Shown here: piece after piece, positions 1-8,355 of the stretch
Position numbering within the stretch: position 1 is the stretch's first letter
How the letters are laid out: each line of letters begins with the position of its first letter
From: Leisingera thetidis
Lineage (GTDB): Bacteria > Pseudomonadota > Alphaproteobacteria > Rhodobacterales > Rhodobacteraceae
Direction of reading: 5' to 3'
DNA length: 64,000 bases
Assembly (NCBI RefSeq): GCF_025857195.1
Contig: NZ_CP109788.1
Span: 186,001 to 250,000 of the forward strand
Position numbers and translations under genes: made by a program
Notes under the pieces: model-generated
What the model saw: only the letters and a program-made list of their open reading frames with translations
What the model was told of the DNA's origin: nothing
Databases searched by the model: none

Positions 1-1504
1 CCACAATGCCCACCGCAGCGGACGCCGCACCCACCGCCAGCGCGTATTGCACACCGACGTGGAAACTGTCGAAAAGGTCGCGGAAGTTCTGGCGTTCATT
101 GCGGTGCAGACAGCCCACTAGCGTCAGCGCGGCCAGCATCCCGGCCATCACCGGTGTGTAGCCCTCGCCGGAATAAGGCGACGCCTTCCAGAAGATGAAC
201 CCGAGCAAGGCTAGCGGGATCACCATGGTTGCGGGCTTGTTGAAGGCGCAGAAGCCCACCACCACACAGAGGCTGAGGCCGATGAAGGCCGCCATATTCG
301 GCGAATAGCCCGAGAACAGCACCAGAAGCAGCGCGATCAGCGGAATGATGGTGTACCAGCCCTCTTTCCACACGGCCAGGAACTTGGGCAGCTGATCCTT
401 GGGGTAGGCGGTCAGGCCCAGCTTCTTCGCGGTGAAATGCACAATCGAGATCACCCCGATGTAATGCATCATCGCAGGCACAATCGCCGCAATTACGATG
501 GTGGTGTAGGGGACCTCCAGATACTCGGCCATCAGGAAGGACGCCGCCCCCATGATTGGCGGGGTGATCTGTCCGCCCGCCGAGGCCGCGGCCTCAACCC
601 CGCCCGCGAAATGGCCGGGGTAGCCCATCTTCTTCATGTTGGGGATGGTCAGCGAGCCGGTGGAGACCGTGTTGGCGATGGAGGACCCGGAAATGGTGCC
701 GAAGAAGGCCGACGACACCACCGACACCTTGGCCGGCCCGCCGGTGTAGCGACCTGCCATGATCATCGCGTTGTCGACAAAGAACTGCCCCAGCCCCATC
801 CGCTGCGCCACCACGCCGAACAGCACGAAATGAAACACCACGGTGGAGACCACCCACAGCGTCACGCCGAAAATGCCCTCGGACGGGAAGTACATGTTGT
901 TGACGAACTGCTGCCAGTTGACGCCGGGATGCTTGAGGATCTGCGCGGGCATATAGGGGCCGAACAGCGCGTAGATCATGAACACCAGAATGATCAGCGG
1001 CAGCACAAAGCCGATTGTGCGGCGCGCGATCTCCAGCACTGTCAGGATCAAAACCGAGCCAAAGAACACATCGAGGCTGGAGGGATTGCCCTGCCGCAGC
1101 GCCTGTTCCGCGATGTCGAACCCGAACATGCCGAACCCGCGCCAGCTGACCCAGAGGAACAGTGCCGCCGCCATGCCGAGGCCGGCCAGCGCCCAGTCAT
1201 AGAGCGGCACATTGCCGGGGCGCAGCGGGTTGGGGCCGCGCCATTCCAGGCTGCGGGCGGATTTGATCAGCGGAAAGCCCACAAAGATGAACAGGAACAG
1301 GCCCGCGAGGTGAATGCCCATATGCGTATGGTCCACCGGCGTGCCGAAACCGGCCGTCCACAGGTGGTAAAGGGCAAAGGCAATGCTGGCCCAATAGATG
1401 AACCGCGTCAGCTTGGGTCCGTTGTCGCGCGTGTTCAGGGCGGAGTCGTATTGCTTCTCCAGCTCCTCCAGCGCCTTGGTGTCGAGATGGGTGTCCAGGG
1501 ACAT
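1..1504 (-). CDS. TRAP transporter fused permease (TAXI type), 3' part beyond window
   Basis: This is the membrane component of a TRAP importer in which the small and large permease parts are fused, the form that works with TAXI-type binding proteins. The visible protein is about 500 residues of strongly hydrophobic segments and contains the stretch FFGTISGSSIANTVSTGS, typical of DctM-like TRAP permeases. An ATG at 1504 is preceded by GGAG at suitable distance. The gene runs off the window start, so its C-terminus is missing here. The TAXI binding-protein gene lies just upstream in the same direction with a hairpin between them. Substrate is unknown; TAXI systems often take small carboxylates. 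Confidence 0.9.
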   Translation of the reverse strand, partial: MSLDTHLDTKALEELEKQYDSALNTRDNGPKLTRFIYWASIAFALYHLWTAGFGTPVDHTHMGIHLAGLFLFIFVGFPLIKSARSLEWRGPNPLRPGNVPLYDWALAGLGMAAALFLWVSWRGFGMFGFDIAEQALRQGNPSSLDVFFGSVLILTVLEIARRTIGFVLPLIILVFMIYALFGPYMPAQILKHPGVNWQQFVNNMYFPSEGIFGVTLWVVSTVVFHFVLFGVVAQRMGLGQFFVDNAMIMAGRYTGGPAKVSVVSSAFFGTISGSSIANTVSTGSLTIPNMKKMGYPGHFAGGVEAAASAGGQITPPIMGAASFLMAEYLEVPYTTIVIAAIVPAMMHYIGVISIVHFTAKKLGLTAYPKDQLPKFLAVWKEGWYTIIPLIALLLVLFSGYSPNMAAFIGLSLCVVVGFCAFNKPATMVIPLALLGFIFWKASPYSGEGYTPVMAGMLAALTLVGCLHRNERQNFRDLFDSFHVGVQYALAVGAASAAVGIV

Positions 1505-1571
1505 CGGGGTCTCCAGTCCGGGGGCCTAGCCGGCGCGCGCCGTTGATCCGTGCTGCGGACAGGGGCGCCGG

Positions 1572-1609
1572 GAAACAAAAGGCGGCAGCAAAGCGCACTC
1601 TGCTGCCGC
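1572..1609 (-). terminator. Hairpin with T-tract between TAXI binding protein and permease genes
   Basis: Read on the minus strand, a 9-bp perfect stem (GCGGCAGCA / TGCTGCCGC, plus-strand 1582-1590 and 1601-1609) is followed by CTTTTGTTT. It sits between the binding-protein stop and the permease start, so it probably acts as a partial terminator or 3'-end stabiliser that makes binding protein more abundant than permease. Confidence 0.6.
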
Positions 1610-1624
1610 AGTTCAGGGGAGGAA

Positions 1625-2635
1625 TTACTTCAGCAGGCCGGCTTCGCGGTAGAAGCGCTCGGCCCCCGGATGCAGCGGCACGCCGATTCCCTCGACGCCA
1701 TCCAGCGCGGTTTCCAGGGTGATCGCCTTGCCCTTGGGGTGGCCGTTGTCGAGCAGTTTGCGGGCGGTATCCGACCACATCGCCTTGGTGATCTGATAGA
1801 TCAGCTCTTCGTCCATGTTGGCATTGGTGACCAGCATGCCGGAAACCGCCACGGTGTTCACGTCATAATCCACACCCGGATAGGTGCCCGCCGGAATGGT
1901 CGAGGGGATGTAGTAGGGCACGGTGGTATTGGCCTGTTTGACCTCTTCCGCCGACCAGTTGTGCAGCTCCATCCCCTTGGTGTTGTCGAGCTGGATCATC
2001 GCCGCGACGGGCGTGCCTGCGGCATAGAAATAGGCGTCCAGCTGGCCGTCGGCGATACGCTCGGCGGATTGGGCGTTGTTCAGCTCGGCCTCATCCATGT
2101 TGCTGCGGTTGACGCCGTGGTCCGCCAGAATCAGCTCCACCGCGATCTGGGTGCCGGACCCCGCTTGGGCGATGCCGACACGCTTGCCCTTCAGGTCCGC
2201 CAGTCCTTCCAGCTTGTGGCCCTCGGGCAGCACCAGGTGCAGGTCCTCCGGGAACAGGTTGGCGATCACCCGCAGGTCCGGCTTGGCGTTGCCCTCGAAC
2301 TTGCCGGTACCGTGATAGGCGAAGTGCAGCGTGGCGGCGCCGGACAGGCCCGCTTCCATCTGGCCCGCCTGGATCGCGTTCACATTATGGGCCGAGGCAT
2401 TGGTGGATTGCGCCATCGCCACCAGGCCGGGCACGCCGCAGTTGCCGCCCTCGTCGCAGGCGCGCGAGCCCGGCGGGTTGGAAATCGCGTTGGCAATGAT
2501 GCCGCCGATCGGGAAATAGGTGCCGCCCGCGCCGCCGGTGCCGATGCGGAAAAAGGTCATGTCCTGCGCCGCCGCCGCGCCGGTCAGCATGGTGCAGGCC
2601 AAGGCGGCCCCGGTCAGTTTCTTGAAAAGTCCCAT
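1625..2635 (-). CDS. TAXI family TRAP transporter solute-binding protein
   Basis: Periplasmic substrate-binding protein of 336 residues. It begins with an evident signal peptide (charged MGLFKK, then an Ala-rich hydrophobic stretch ending AAAAQ). The mature part carries the TAXI hallmark GTGGAGGTYFPIGG near residues 33-46 and the later KGKRVGIAQAGSGTQ region. It should deliver solute to the fused permease encoded directly downstream. A divergent LysR gene with a palindrome in the shared promoter region is the likely regulator. Ligand not predictable from sequence. Confidence 0.92.
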   Translation of the reverse strand: MGLFKKLTGAALACTMLTGAAAAQDMTFFRIGTGGAGGTYFPIGGIIANAISNPPGSRACDEGGNCGVPGLVAMAQSTNASAHNVNAIQAGQMEAGLSGAATLHFAYHGTGKFEGNAKPDLRVIANLFPEDLHLVLPEGHKLEGLADLKGKRVGIAQAGSGTQIAVELILADHGVNRSNMDEAELNNAQSAERIADGQLDAYFYAAGTPVAAMIQLDNTKGMELHNWSAEEVKQANTTVPYYIPSTIPAGTYPGVDYDVNTVAVSGMLVTNANMDEELIYQITKAMWSDTARKLLDNGHPKGKAITLETALDGVEGIGVPLHPGAERFYREAGLLK

Positions 2636-2735
2636 TATCTCTTCCCTTGATTTGCCGACTGCGGCGTTGCCCCGCAGCTCTCTCCTCCGATGCTTGCATC
2701 ATGGGGAAGGAAAAACATAAGAACAAATTTAAAAT

Positions 2736-2750
2736 TATACGGTACGTATA
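2736..2750. promoter_or_regulatory. Palindrome TATACG-N3-CGTATA, likely LysR operator
   Basis: A perfect 6-bp inverted repeat with a 3-bp spacer lies in the AT-rich region between the divergent TAXI transporter and LysR genes. It contains ATAC-N5-GTAT, close to the T-N11-A / ATAC-N7-GTAT style of LysR boxes. The spacing is shorter than in the classical examples. The assignment rests on position and symmetry only. Confidence 0.45.
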
Positions 2751-2788
2751 GATCAAATTTATGATGGCTTTGCGCCGGGAGCCCGAAA

Positions 2789-3724
2789 ATGAACTCTCAC
2801 CAGCTTGCGGTCTTTCATGAGGTCATGAAGACCGGCTCCGTCAGCCAGGCGGCACGCAACCTGCACCGTACACAGCCTGCCATCAGCGCCGCCATCAAGA
2901 CGCTGGAGGAGGAGCTGGGCCTGACCCTGTTCCTGCGTGAAGGACGCCGATTGGTGCCGGTGCCTGAAGCCCAGTATCTGATGGAGGAGGCGACCGAGAT
3001 CCTGTCGCGGATGGAGACCGCGCAGCAGAACCTGGCCAATATGCGCGACCGGGTGCAGGGCTCGATCCGCATCGTGGCAATGCCGGGGCCGTCGACCTTT
3101 CTGCTGCCGGAGTTCATCAGCCGCTTTGTCGCCGAAAAGCCCGAGGTGCGGGTGACGCTGGCCACGCGGTCGTCGCCGCAGGTGCGCAGCCTGGTGGCGG
3201 CGGGCAGTTTCGACATCGGCTTCTGCGACATGACCCGGTTCCGCGGTGACCGCAGGCTGTATACGGCAGAGGAGCTGCCCAGCAATTGCCTCTGCGCGGT
3301 GCCGGTCAGCCATCCGCTGGCACGGCGCGCGGTGGTCACCGCCGGGGATTTGAACGGTTTGCCGATGGGGGCGCTGCAGCCGGACCACAACACCTATCAG
3401 GCCACTTCGCAGGCGTTTCTGGCCGCAGAGGCCGAATTCAACCTGCGCTATGACGCGCAGTATTTCCTGCCGCTGTTCCACTTCATCGCGGCCGGCCAGG
3501 CCTGCGCGGTGGTCGATGTGCTGAGTGCCGCAAGCTACCGCCGCAGCAACGCGGGCGAAGAGCGGATCCGGTTTCTGCCGTTCCAGCCGGAGATCCCCTT
3601 CGGCTATTCCATCCTGACCCCCAGCGAACGTCCGCTGTCGCAGTTGGCGGCCAGCTTTGTCGAAGCCTGGCGGCAGAATGTTCAGCTGATCCTGGCGGAG
3701 TCTGCTGGCGGCAACAGGTCCTAA
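2789..3724 (+). CDS. LysR family transcriptional regulator
   Basis: 311-residue LysR-type regulator. The N-terminal winged helix (residues about 3-62: HQLAVFHEVMKTGSVSQAAR, then TQPAISAAIKTLEEELG) is complete and is followed by a type-2 periplasmic-binding-fold effector domain. It diverges from the TAXI-type TRAP operon with a palindrome between them, so it most likely controls that importer in response to the imported solute. The PLP lyase gene lies convergently downstream. Effector unknown. Confidence 0.93.
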   Translation: MNSHQLAVFHEVMKTGSVSQAARNLHRTQPAISAAIKTLEEELGLTLFLREGRRLVPVPEAQYLMEEATEILSRMETAQQNLANMRDRVQGSIRIVAMPGPSTFLLPEFISRFVAEKPEVRVTLATRSSPQVRSLVAAGSFDIGFCDMTRFRGDRRLYTAEELPSNCLCAVPVSHPLARRAVVTAGDLNGLPMGALQPDHNTYQATSQAFLAAEAEFNLRYDAQYFLPLFHFIAAGQACAVVDVLSAASYRRSNAGEERIRFLPFQPEIPFGYSILTPSERPLSQLAASFVEAWRQNVQLILAESAGGNRS

Positions 3725-3790
3725 GACCTGCGACGTTCAATCTGATAGGGCGGTTTGCCCAGCTGTCGTCCGGGGTGGGCGCGGGCCCGC

Positions 3791-3812
3791 GCCTGCCGTT
3801 TGCGCGGCAGGC
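3791..3812. terminator. Hairpin between convergent LysR and PLP-lyase genes
   Basis: A 7-bp perfect stem (GCCTGCC / GGCAGGC, 8-nt loop) lies in the 107-bp gap between two convergent genes. It has no clear T-tract on either strand, so a terminator role is likely by position but weakly supported. Confidence 0.3.
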
Positions 3813-3831
3813 AAAACGGAGAGCCGAAACC

Positions 3832-4947
3832 CTAGCCGCCAAGCGCCTCCAGCGAGGCGGCCATGGCGCTCCACAGCTCTTCTGCTGGCTCCGTCCCAAC
3901 CGAGATGCGCACAAATCCCGGCGCCACCGCATCACCCCAGCGGGCGCGGCGTTCGGCAGACGTATGCACCCCGCCAAACGATGTCGCGGCACGGACCAGC
4001 GGGCATTTGTTGATGAAAGCATCTGCCTGCTCTGCGCCGTCCAGAGTGATCGAGATCAGGAAGCCGAACCGCGACATCTGCAGTTTGGCGAGGCTGTGCG
4101 AAGGGTCCGAGGCCAGCCCCGGAAACCGGATTGCCTGCACCAGCGGATGCGCGGCCAACCGCTCCGCCAGCACCTCGGCCGTGCTGCACATCCGGTCGAA
4201 CCGGACCTCCAGGGTCTCCAGGCCCCGATGCGCCAGCCAGGCCTCCTGCGGGCCGGGGATGCCGCCGCCGAACTGGCGCCACTCGCGCGCGGCCTGCAGC
4301 ACGCCGTTGTTGCGCGTGGCCAGATGCCCCATCAGCACGTCCGAATGGCCGCCCGGCGCCTTGGTGTCGGAGGCCACCACCACATCCGCACCCAGCTCCA
4401 GCGGGCGCTGGCCCAGCGGGGTCATGGTGGTGTTGTCGACGATCAGCAGCCCGCCCGCCGCATGCACCCCATCGGCAATCGCGCGCAGGTCGCAAAGGTC
4501 CAGGCCCGGATTGGAAGGGGTTTCCGCAAAAACAACGTCAAAGCCGTCAAACCCGCCCTCGGCAAAGCCGGCAGTGGGGCGCTGCTCGACCTCGACGCCG
4601 AGGTTCTGCAAAAAGCGCTCGCTGAGGCGGCGGGTGACGTAGTAGCCGTCCGACGGGATCAGGATCCGCGAACCTGCCTTGACCGTGGCAAACAGCGATG
4701 CCGAAATCGCCGCCATGCCGGAAGGGAAGGCCAGCACCGGGGCGTCCTCCAGATAGCCCAGCACATGCTCCAGGTGCTCCCAGGTGGCGTTGTCGGCGCG
4801 GCCATAGCAGGGGCCGCCGGTCCAGTCGCCCGGCAGGTGATACATCGAGCTTTGGGTCAGCGGCAGCGCCACCGGGTCGCCCTCGGACAGCGTGTTGCCG
4901 CGCAGGTGCAGCATGGCTCCGGCTTTGGGGGCTGTGGGTTTGTCCAT
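3832..4947 (-). CDS. Cys/Met metabolism PLP-dependent enzyme (cystathionine lyase family)
   Basis: 371-residue fold-type I PLP enzyme of the cystathionine beta/gamma-lyase family. Visible family features are the YGR motif (Tyr49, Arg51, phosphate binding from the partner subunit), FPSGMAA, the PLP-ring Asp171 in IVDNT, and the Schiff-base Lys196 in SDTKAPGGHSD. The start at 4947 is chosen over an upstream in-frame start (5043) because AGGAGAGG stands just before it. It could be a beta-lyase, gamma-lyase or related sulphur-amino-acid enzyme; the substrate cannot be decided. It stands between the LysR gene and the thiamine-diphosphate enzyme. Confidence 0.85.
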   Translation of the reverse strand: MDKPTAPKAGAMLHLRGNTLSEGDPVALPLTQSSMYHLPGDWTGGPCYGRADNATWEHLEHVLGYLEDAPVLAFPSGMAAISASLFATVKAGSRILIPSDGYYVTRRLSERFLQNLGVEVEQRPTAGFAEGGFDGFDVVFAETPSNPGLDLCDLRAIADGVHAAGGLLIVDNTTMTPLGQRPLELGADVVVASDTKAPGGHSDVLMGHLATRNNGVLQAAREWRQFGGGIPGPQEAWLAHRGLETLEVRFDRMCSTAEVLAERLAAHPLVQAIRFPGLASDPSHSLAKLQMSRFGFLISITLDGAEQADAFINKCPLVRAATSFGGVHTSAERRARWGDAVAPGFVRISVGTEPAEELWSAMAASLEALGG

Positions 4948-5111
4948 GGGGCGCCTCTCCTGGAACTGGGGGTTCAGGATTGATAACCGGCGATCGACAA
5001 AAAGAAAATCGGGAGCAATAGGTTTTGAGCGTTTCGAAACCAAACGCTGAGGGAAGCGCCCGCCCGTTTTACCGGAGGCAAGCCTTCGGGTTGACGGGGC
5101 GGACGGGCGCT

Positions 5112-5131
5112 GCCCGGCGGTGCCGCCGGGC
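5112..5131. repeat. GC-rich perfect inverted repeat downstream of the ThDP-enzyme gene
   Basis: GCCCGGCGG and CCGCCGGGC form a 9-bp perfect stem with a 2-nt centre, just past the stop codon of the minus-strand thiamine-diphosphate enzyme gene and before the PLP-lyase gene. There is no T-tract. It may protect the 3' end of the message or act as a weak terminator. Confidence 0.35.
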
Positions 5132-5158
5132 GGTACAATATAGCGGGATAGCGCGTAT

Positions 5159-6850
5159 TTACCCCATCCAGCGGCGCACTGGCGCGGCGGCTTCTTCCAG
5201 CGCCTGGCAGACCACGTCGATCAGGGTCGGGCCGTCATGGGCAAAGGCCGCCTTGATGGCCTGGTCCAGATCCTCAGGCCGTTCCACCCGCCAGGTCTTG
5301 ACGCCGAAGGCCTCGGCCACCGCCGCGTGGTTGGTGCGGTTGAAGTCCACATTATAATAACGCTTATCGCAATCATCGCGCTGGCTGGCCTTGATCCAGC
5401 CGAAGTTGGCGTTGGAGAACACCACATAGGTGATCGGCGCGTTGCAGCGCACCACGGTCTCCAGCTCGCCGCAGGTGAAGTTGAAGGAACCGTCGCCCAT
5501 CATGCCCACAACCTTGCTCCCGGGCCGGCCGAACCAGGCGCCAAGCGAGGCCGACAGCGCATAGCCCAAGGCCCCATGGGCGCGATTGGTGATGTATTGG
5601 CGGCCCGGATGTTTCTGCTGCGAATAGGCATTGTAGTAGGGGCAGCTGGTGCCGGGGTCGGATACCACAATGGCGTTGTCCGGCAGGTTCCGGTTCAGCG
5701 CATGGATGATCTGCTCGGGCAGGATCTGATCGGTCTTGCTGTGCGCCAGCGCCTCGAACTTGGCGAATTTGCGCTGCTTGATGTTCGCGACTTTGGCGGC
5801 CCCGCCAAAGGATGGCAGATCGCCTTCGCGGCTGTCCAGGTAGGCATTCACCGCCTGCAGCGCCAGTTTCAGGTCCGCTACCACGCCCGCCTCGGTCGGG
5901 TAGTTGGCGCCGATCACCATCGGGTCGTTGTCGAAATGCACGATGCGCCGGCCCGGCTTCGGCGCCTCCCAGCGCGAGGTGGTGGTGGAGCCCGCGCGGC
6001 AGCCCATGAAGACCACCAGATCTGCAGCCTCCATCATCTCCCAGGTCTCATCTGTGCCGCCGTTGGAGCCGACAACGCCCAGCGACTGCGGGTGGGTGTC
6101 GGCCAGCGACCCCTTGCCGGAGATCGAAGTGCCCACGGCAATGTCGAGACGGGCGGCCAACCTGCCCAGTTCCTCCATCGCCTGCGCGATTACCACCCCG
6201 CCGCCGCAGACGATCAGCGGCGATCTGGCGGTAAGGATGGCCTCGACCGCGGCCTCGGCCGCGCCCGGTTCCGGCGCTGCACGGTAGGCGGGATAGCTTT
6301 GGTGCTTGGGATCGCCCCAGATGTCACTGGCCGGCACATCGTCATACTGGATGTCATAGGGCAATCCCAGATGCGCCGCGCCGGACCGCCCGGTCGTCAT
6401 CGCCCGGAATGCCTGGCGCACCATGCGCGGGATGTGATCGGCACGCTTGATTACCGTGTTGAACTTGGTCAGCGGCCGCATCAGCGCGTCCTGATCGACC
6501 TCGGTCAGCGGGTATTTGCCATAAGACCCCACCGAAATGTCGGTGGTGATCGACAGCACCGCATAGGAGCTCTCGTTGGCTTCGATCAGCCCCGGCAGGA
6601 TGTAGGTGGCGCCGCCGCCGGAGGGTCCTTCGCAGACGCCCGCCCGGCCGGTCACGCGGGAAAAGCCGTCCGCCATATAGGCGGCGCTGCGCTCGTCGCG
6701 GGTCAGCACGTGGGTGATGCCGTGCTCCAGCCGGTTCATCGCGTCATAGAAAGGCAGCGTGGTGTCGCCGCACAGGCCAAAGATATGGGTGACCCCGTGC
6801 GTCTCCAAAGAGCGCACCATCGCTTCGGCGCCGTTCATCGTGTTCTTCAT
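5159..6850 (-). CDS. Thiamine-diphosphate-dependent enzyme, acetolactate synthase-like, substrate unknown
   Basis: 563-residue protein with the full three-domain architecture of the acetolactate synthase / pyruvate decarboxylase superfamily. The N-terminal Pyr domain holds the likely activating Glu in RDERSAAYMADGF (about residue 53). A central Rossmann-like domain follows, and the C-terminal PP domain has the ThDP/Mg motif beginning GDGSFNFTCGE and ending near VVFSNANFGW. These enzymes split or join C-C bonds next to a carbonyl. No small regulatory subunit is adjacent, which argues against a biosynthetic acetolactate synthase. Sulfoacetaldehyde acetyltransferase-like or oxo-acid decarboxylase roles are possible. 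It has its own promoter (6915-6942) and is flanked by a PLP lyase and a LysR gene. Confidence 0.82.
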   Translation of the reverse strand: MKNTMNGAEAMVRSLETHGVTHIFGLCGDTTLPFYDAMNRLEHGITHVLTRDERSAAYMADGFSRVTGRAGVCEGPSGGGATYILPGLIEANESSYAVLSITTDISVGSYGKYPLTEVDQDALMRPLTKFNTVIKRADHIPRMVRQAFRAMTTGRSGAAHLGLPYDIQYDDVPASDIWGDPKHQSYPAYRAAPEPGAAEAAVEAILTARSPLIVCGGGVVIAQAMEELGRLAARLDIAVGTSISGKGSLADTHPQSLGVVGSNGGTDETWEMMEAADLVVFMGCRAGSTTTSRWEAPKPGRRIVHFDNDPMVIGANYPTEAGVVADLKLALQAVNAYLDSREGDLPSFGGAAKVANIKQRKFAKFEALAHSKTDQILPEQIIHALNRNLPDNAIVVSDPGTSCPYYNAYSQQKHPGRQYITNRAHGALGYALSASLGAWFGRPGSKVVGMMGDGSFNFTCGELETVVRCNAPITYVVFSNANFGWIKASQRDDCDKRYYNVDFNRTNHAAVAEAFGVKTWRVERPEDLDQAIKAAFAHDGPTLIDVVCQALEEAAAPVRRWMG

Positions 6851-6914
6851 GCGTGCCCCCTGAAAGCCGTCGTGAAAACTGACCGGAGCCGGTGTCCGGC
6901 TTCGTCCTCAGAAT

Positions 6915-6942
6915 TGTATACAGTAATGTAGATAGATGTGAA
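6915..6942 (-). promoter_or_regulatory. Sigma70-like promoter overlapping a TGTATACA palindrome
   Basis: On the minus strand, TTCACA (6942-6937), a 16-bp spacer and TATACA (6920-6915) resemble -35 and -10 boxes, placed about 65 bp before the ThDP-enzyme start. The -10 element is inside the perfect palindrome TGTATACA (6915-6922), which resembles operators of GntR/FCD regulators. No GntR gene is in the neighbourhood, so the regulator is unknown. Confidence 0.45.
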
Positions 6943-7056
6943 GACCAAAATTCACGTCGAATTCTGCCCGTCCCGCAAGCGACAGGCTCGTGTCCGCCCG
7001 GGCAAACGCTTACCGCATTGATCTGAACAGCGGCCCTGTTTCTGTTCTTCCGGATA

Positions 7057-7088
7057 CCCCAAGCTGTCCACGCGGGGACAGCTTGGGG
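7057..7088. repeat. 13-bp perfect inverted repeat with 6-nt loop
   Basis: CCCCAAGCTGTCC at 7057-7069 pairs perfectly with GGACAGCTTGGGG at 7076-7088. There is no T-tract on either side, so it is not a classical intrinsic terminator. It lies in the gene-free gap upstream of the ThDP-enzyme promoter and downstream of the LysR gene. Confidence 0.6.
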
Positions 7089-7361
7089 AAACATTGCAGG
7101 TTCCGCAGCCGGATCAGGCCATCTGCGGCCCCCGGATGCGGAGCCGGTCGAGCGGGCCACGGCCCGCAAAGCGATGATCCTGTGCCTCTCGGATATCCTG
7201 AGAGTGAGGACAGCGGGATTTCGGGCTTCAGGCCCAGAGTTTTGAAAATCCGCCGGCACGGCGCGATGCCGTGCCCGATGACCGGCTTGCCGCGGCGGCG
7301 GGCAGATCCGGCGGCCCGCAAGTGTCGGCGTTGCCGGAGGGTCTCCGGCGGCTGGAAGGCT

Positions 7362-8252
7362 TCAGGTCAGCGCCTGATAAAGCGAGGTGAGCCAGGCGGA
7401 AACGGCCGCCACCTCCTCCCGCTGTCCCGCGCGGTCATTGATCACCATGTAGTGGGAGCGGCGTTTCGGCAGTTTGTAACCGGTCGGAGCGACCACCAGC
7501 CCCTGGTCGATATATTGCCGGGCAAAACTCTCCAGCACCATCGTCACCCCGCGGCCTGCAGCGACCGTCTGCAGCGCTAGCAAAGAGGAATCGGCCTTGA
7601 GCCAGTCTGTGGTAACCTGCAAGGTCTGCCCGTGCAGTTCGGCCAGGCGGCCCCAGTCGGTTTCGGAGCCGATGATCTGCACCACGTCGGCGCTGGCCAG
7701 ATCCCCGAAGGACGGGTTGCCGCCAAGGGCCGCGGCATAGGCGGGGCTGCAGACCGGGATGGCGCTTTCATGGCCCAGATGCAGGATCTGGCTTTCCTGC
7801 CAGTCGCCGGAGCCATAGCGGATGTCGATATCCAGCGCTTCCTCGTCAAAGCGGCTGGCCCAGACCGTGGTGGACAGCTGCACGAAGATATCCGGGTGCT
7901 CGGCCTGAAACCGGGCGAGCTGCGGCGCGATCACCAGCGCGGCGCAGGAGATCGTTGCCCGCAGCCGCACCACCCGCTTGCGTTTCCTGCTGAATAGGCC
8001 GGTGGTGGCACGCTGCATGTCGTCAAAGGATTTGCGGATCGGCTGCGCATAGGCCTGGCCGGTGTCGGTCAGCGCCACACCGCGGGGCAGGCGGGTGAAC
8101 AGCTGGGTGTTCAGGTGTTTTTCCAGCAGCCGGATCTGCTGGCTGATGGCGGCCGGAGTCAGGCCCAGTTCCTCTGCCGCGGCAGAGAAGCTGCTGAGCC
8201 GCGCGGCGGCCTCAAAGGCCTTCAGCCAGGTGACGTGGGGCAGATCGGTCAT
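7362..8252 (-). CDS. LysR family transcriptional regulator (GcvA-like)
   Basis: 296-residue LysR regulator. The HTH region reads TWLKAFEAAARLSSFSAAAEELGLT, then PAAISQQIRLLEKHL, the pattern of the GcvA-like subgroup. The start at 8252 (MTDLPHVTWL) is chosen because the family N-terminus begins there; the upstream extension to 8420 overlaps the divergent promoter. It diverges from the GMC oxidoreductase / enolase-family pair across 103 bp and is their probable regulator. A partial inverted arrangement TTTGG...CCAAA spans that gap. Confidence 0.92.
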   Translation of the reverse strand: MTDLPHVTWLKAFEAAARLSSFSAAAEELGLTPAAISQQIRLLEKHLNTQLFTRLPRGVALTDTGQAYAQPIRKSFDDMQRATTGLFSRKRKRVVRLRATISCAALVIAPQLARFQAEHPDIFVQLSTTVWASRFDEEALDIDIRYGSGDWQESQILHLGHESAIPVCSPAYAAALGGNPSFGDLASADVVQIIGSETDWGRLAELHGQTLQVTTDWLKADSSLLALQTVAAGRGVTMVLESFARQYIDQGLVVAPTGYKLPKRRSHYMVINDRAGQREEVAAVSAWLTSLYQALT

Positions 8253-8355
8253 GGATACCTTTAAGCAGAGTTTGGTCTTAGGGGCAAAACACATTGTTTG
8301 ATTTACGCCAAAGGCGCTGTGCAAGGTTGCGGAAGATCGAAGGACTCGCAGGGCG

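Larger units (their letters stand above)
6851..7361. other. 511-bp intergenic region without a supported gene
   Basis: Holds the promoter of the ThDP-enzyme gene (6915-6942) and a strong 13-bp hairpin (7057-7088). A smaller inverted repeat (GCACGGC / GCCGTGC) lies near 7257-7275. Open frames here show no recognisable family and look like non-coding high-GC sequence. Confidence 0.6.

Noticed and set aside
437..1546. Long plus-strand frame opposite the TRAP permease
   Set aside because: Rich in His, Arg and Gly with no family pattern, lying antisense to a clear permease; typical high-GC shadow. The same applies to the other long antisense frames (for example 5237-6931, 33616-35463, 43294-45588).
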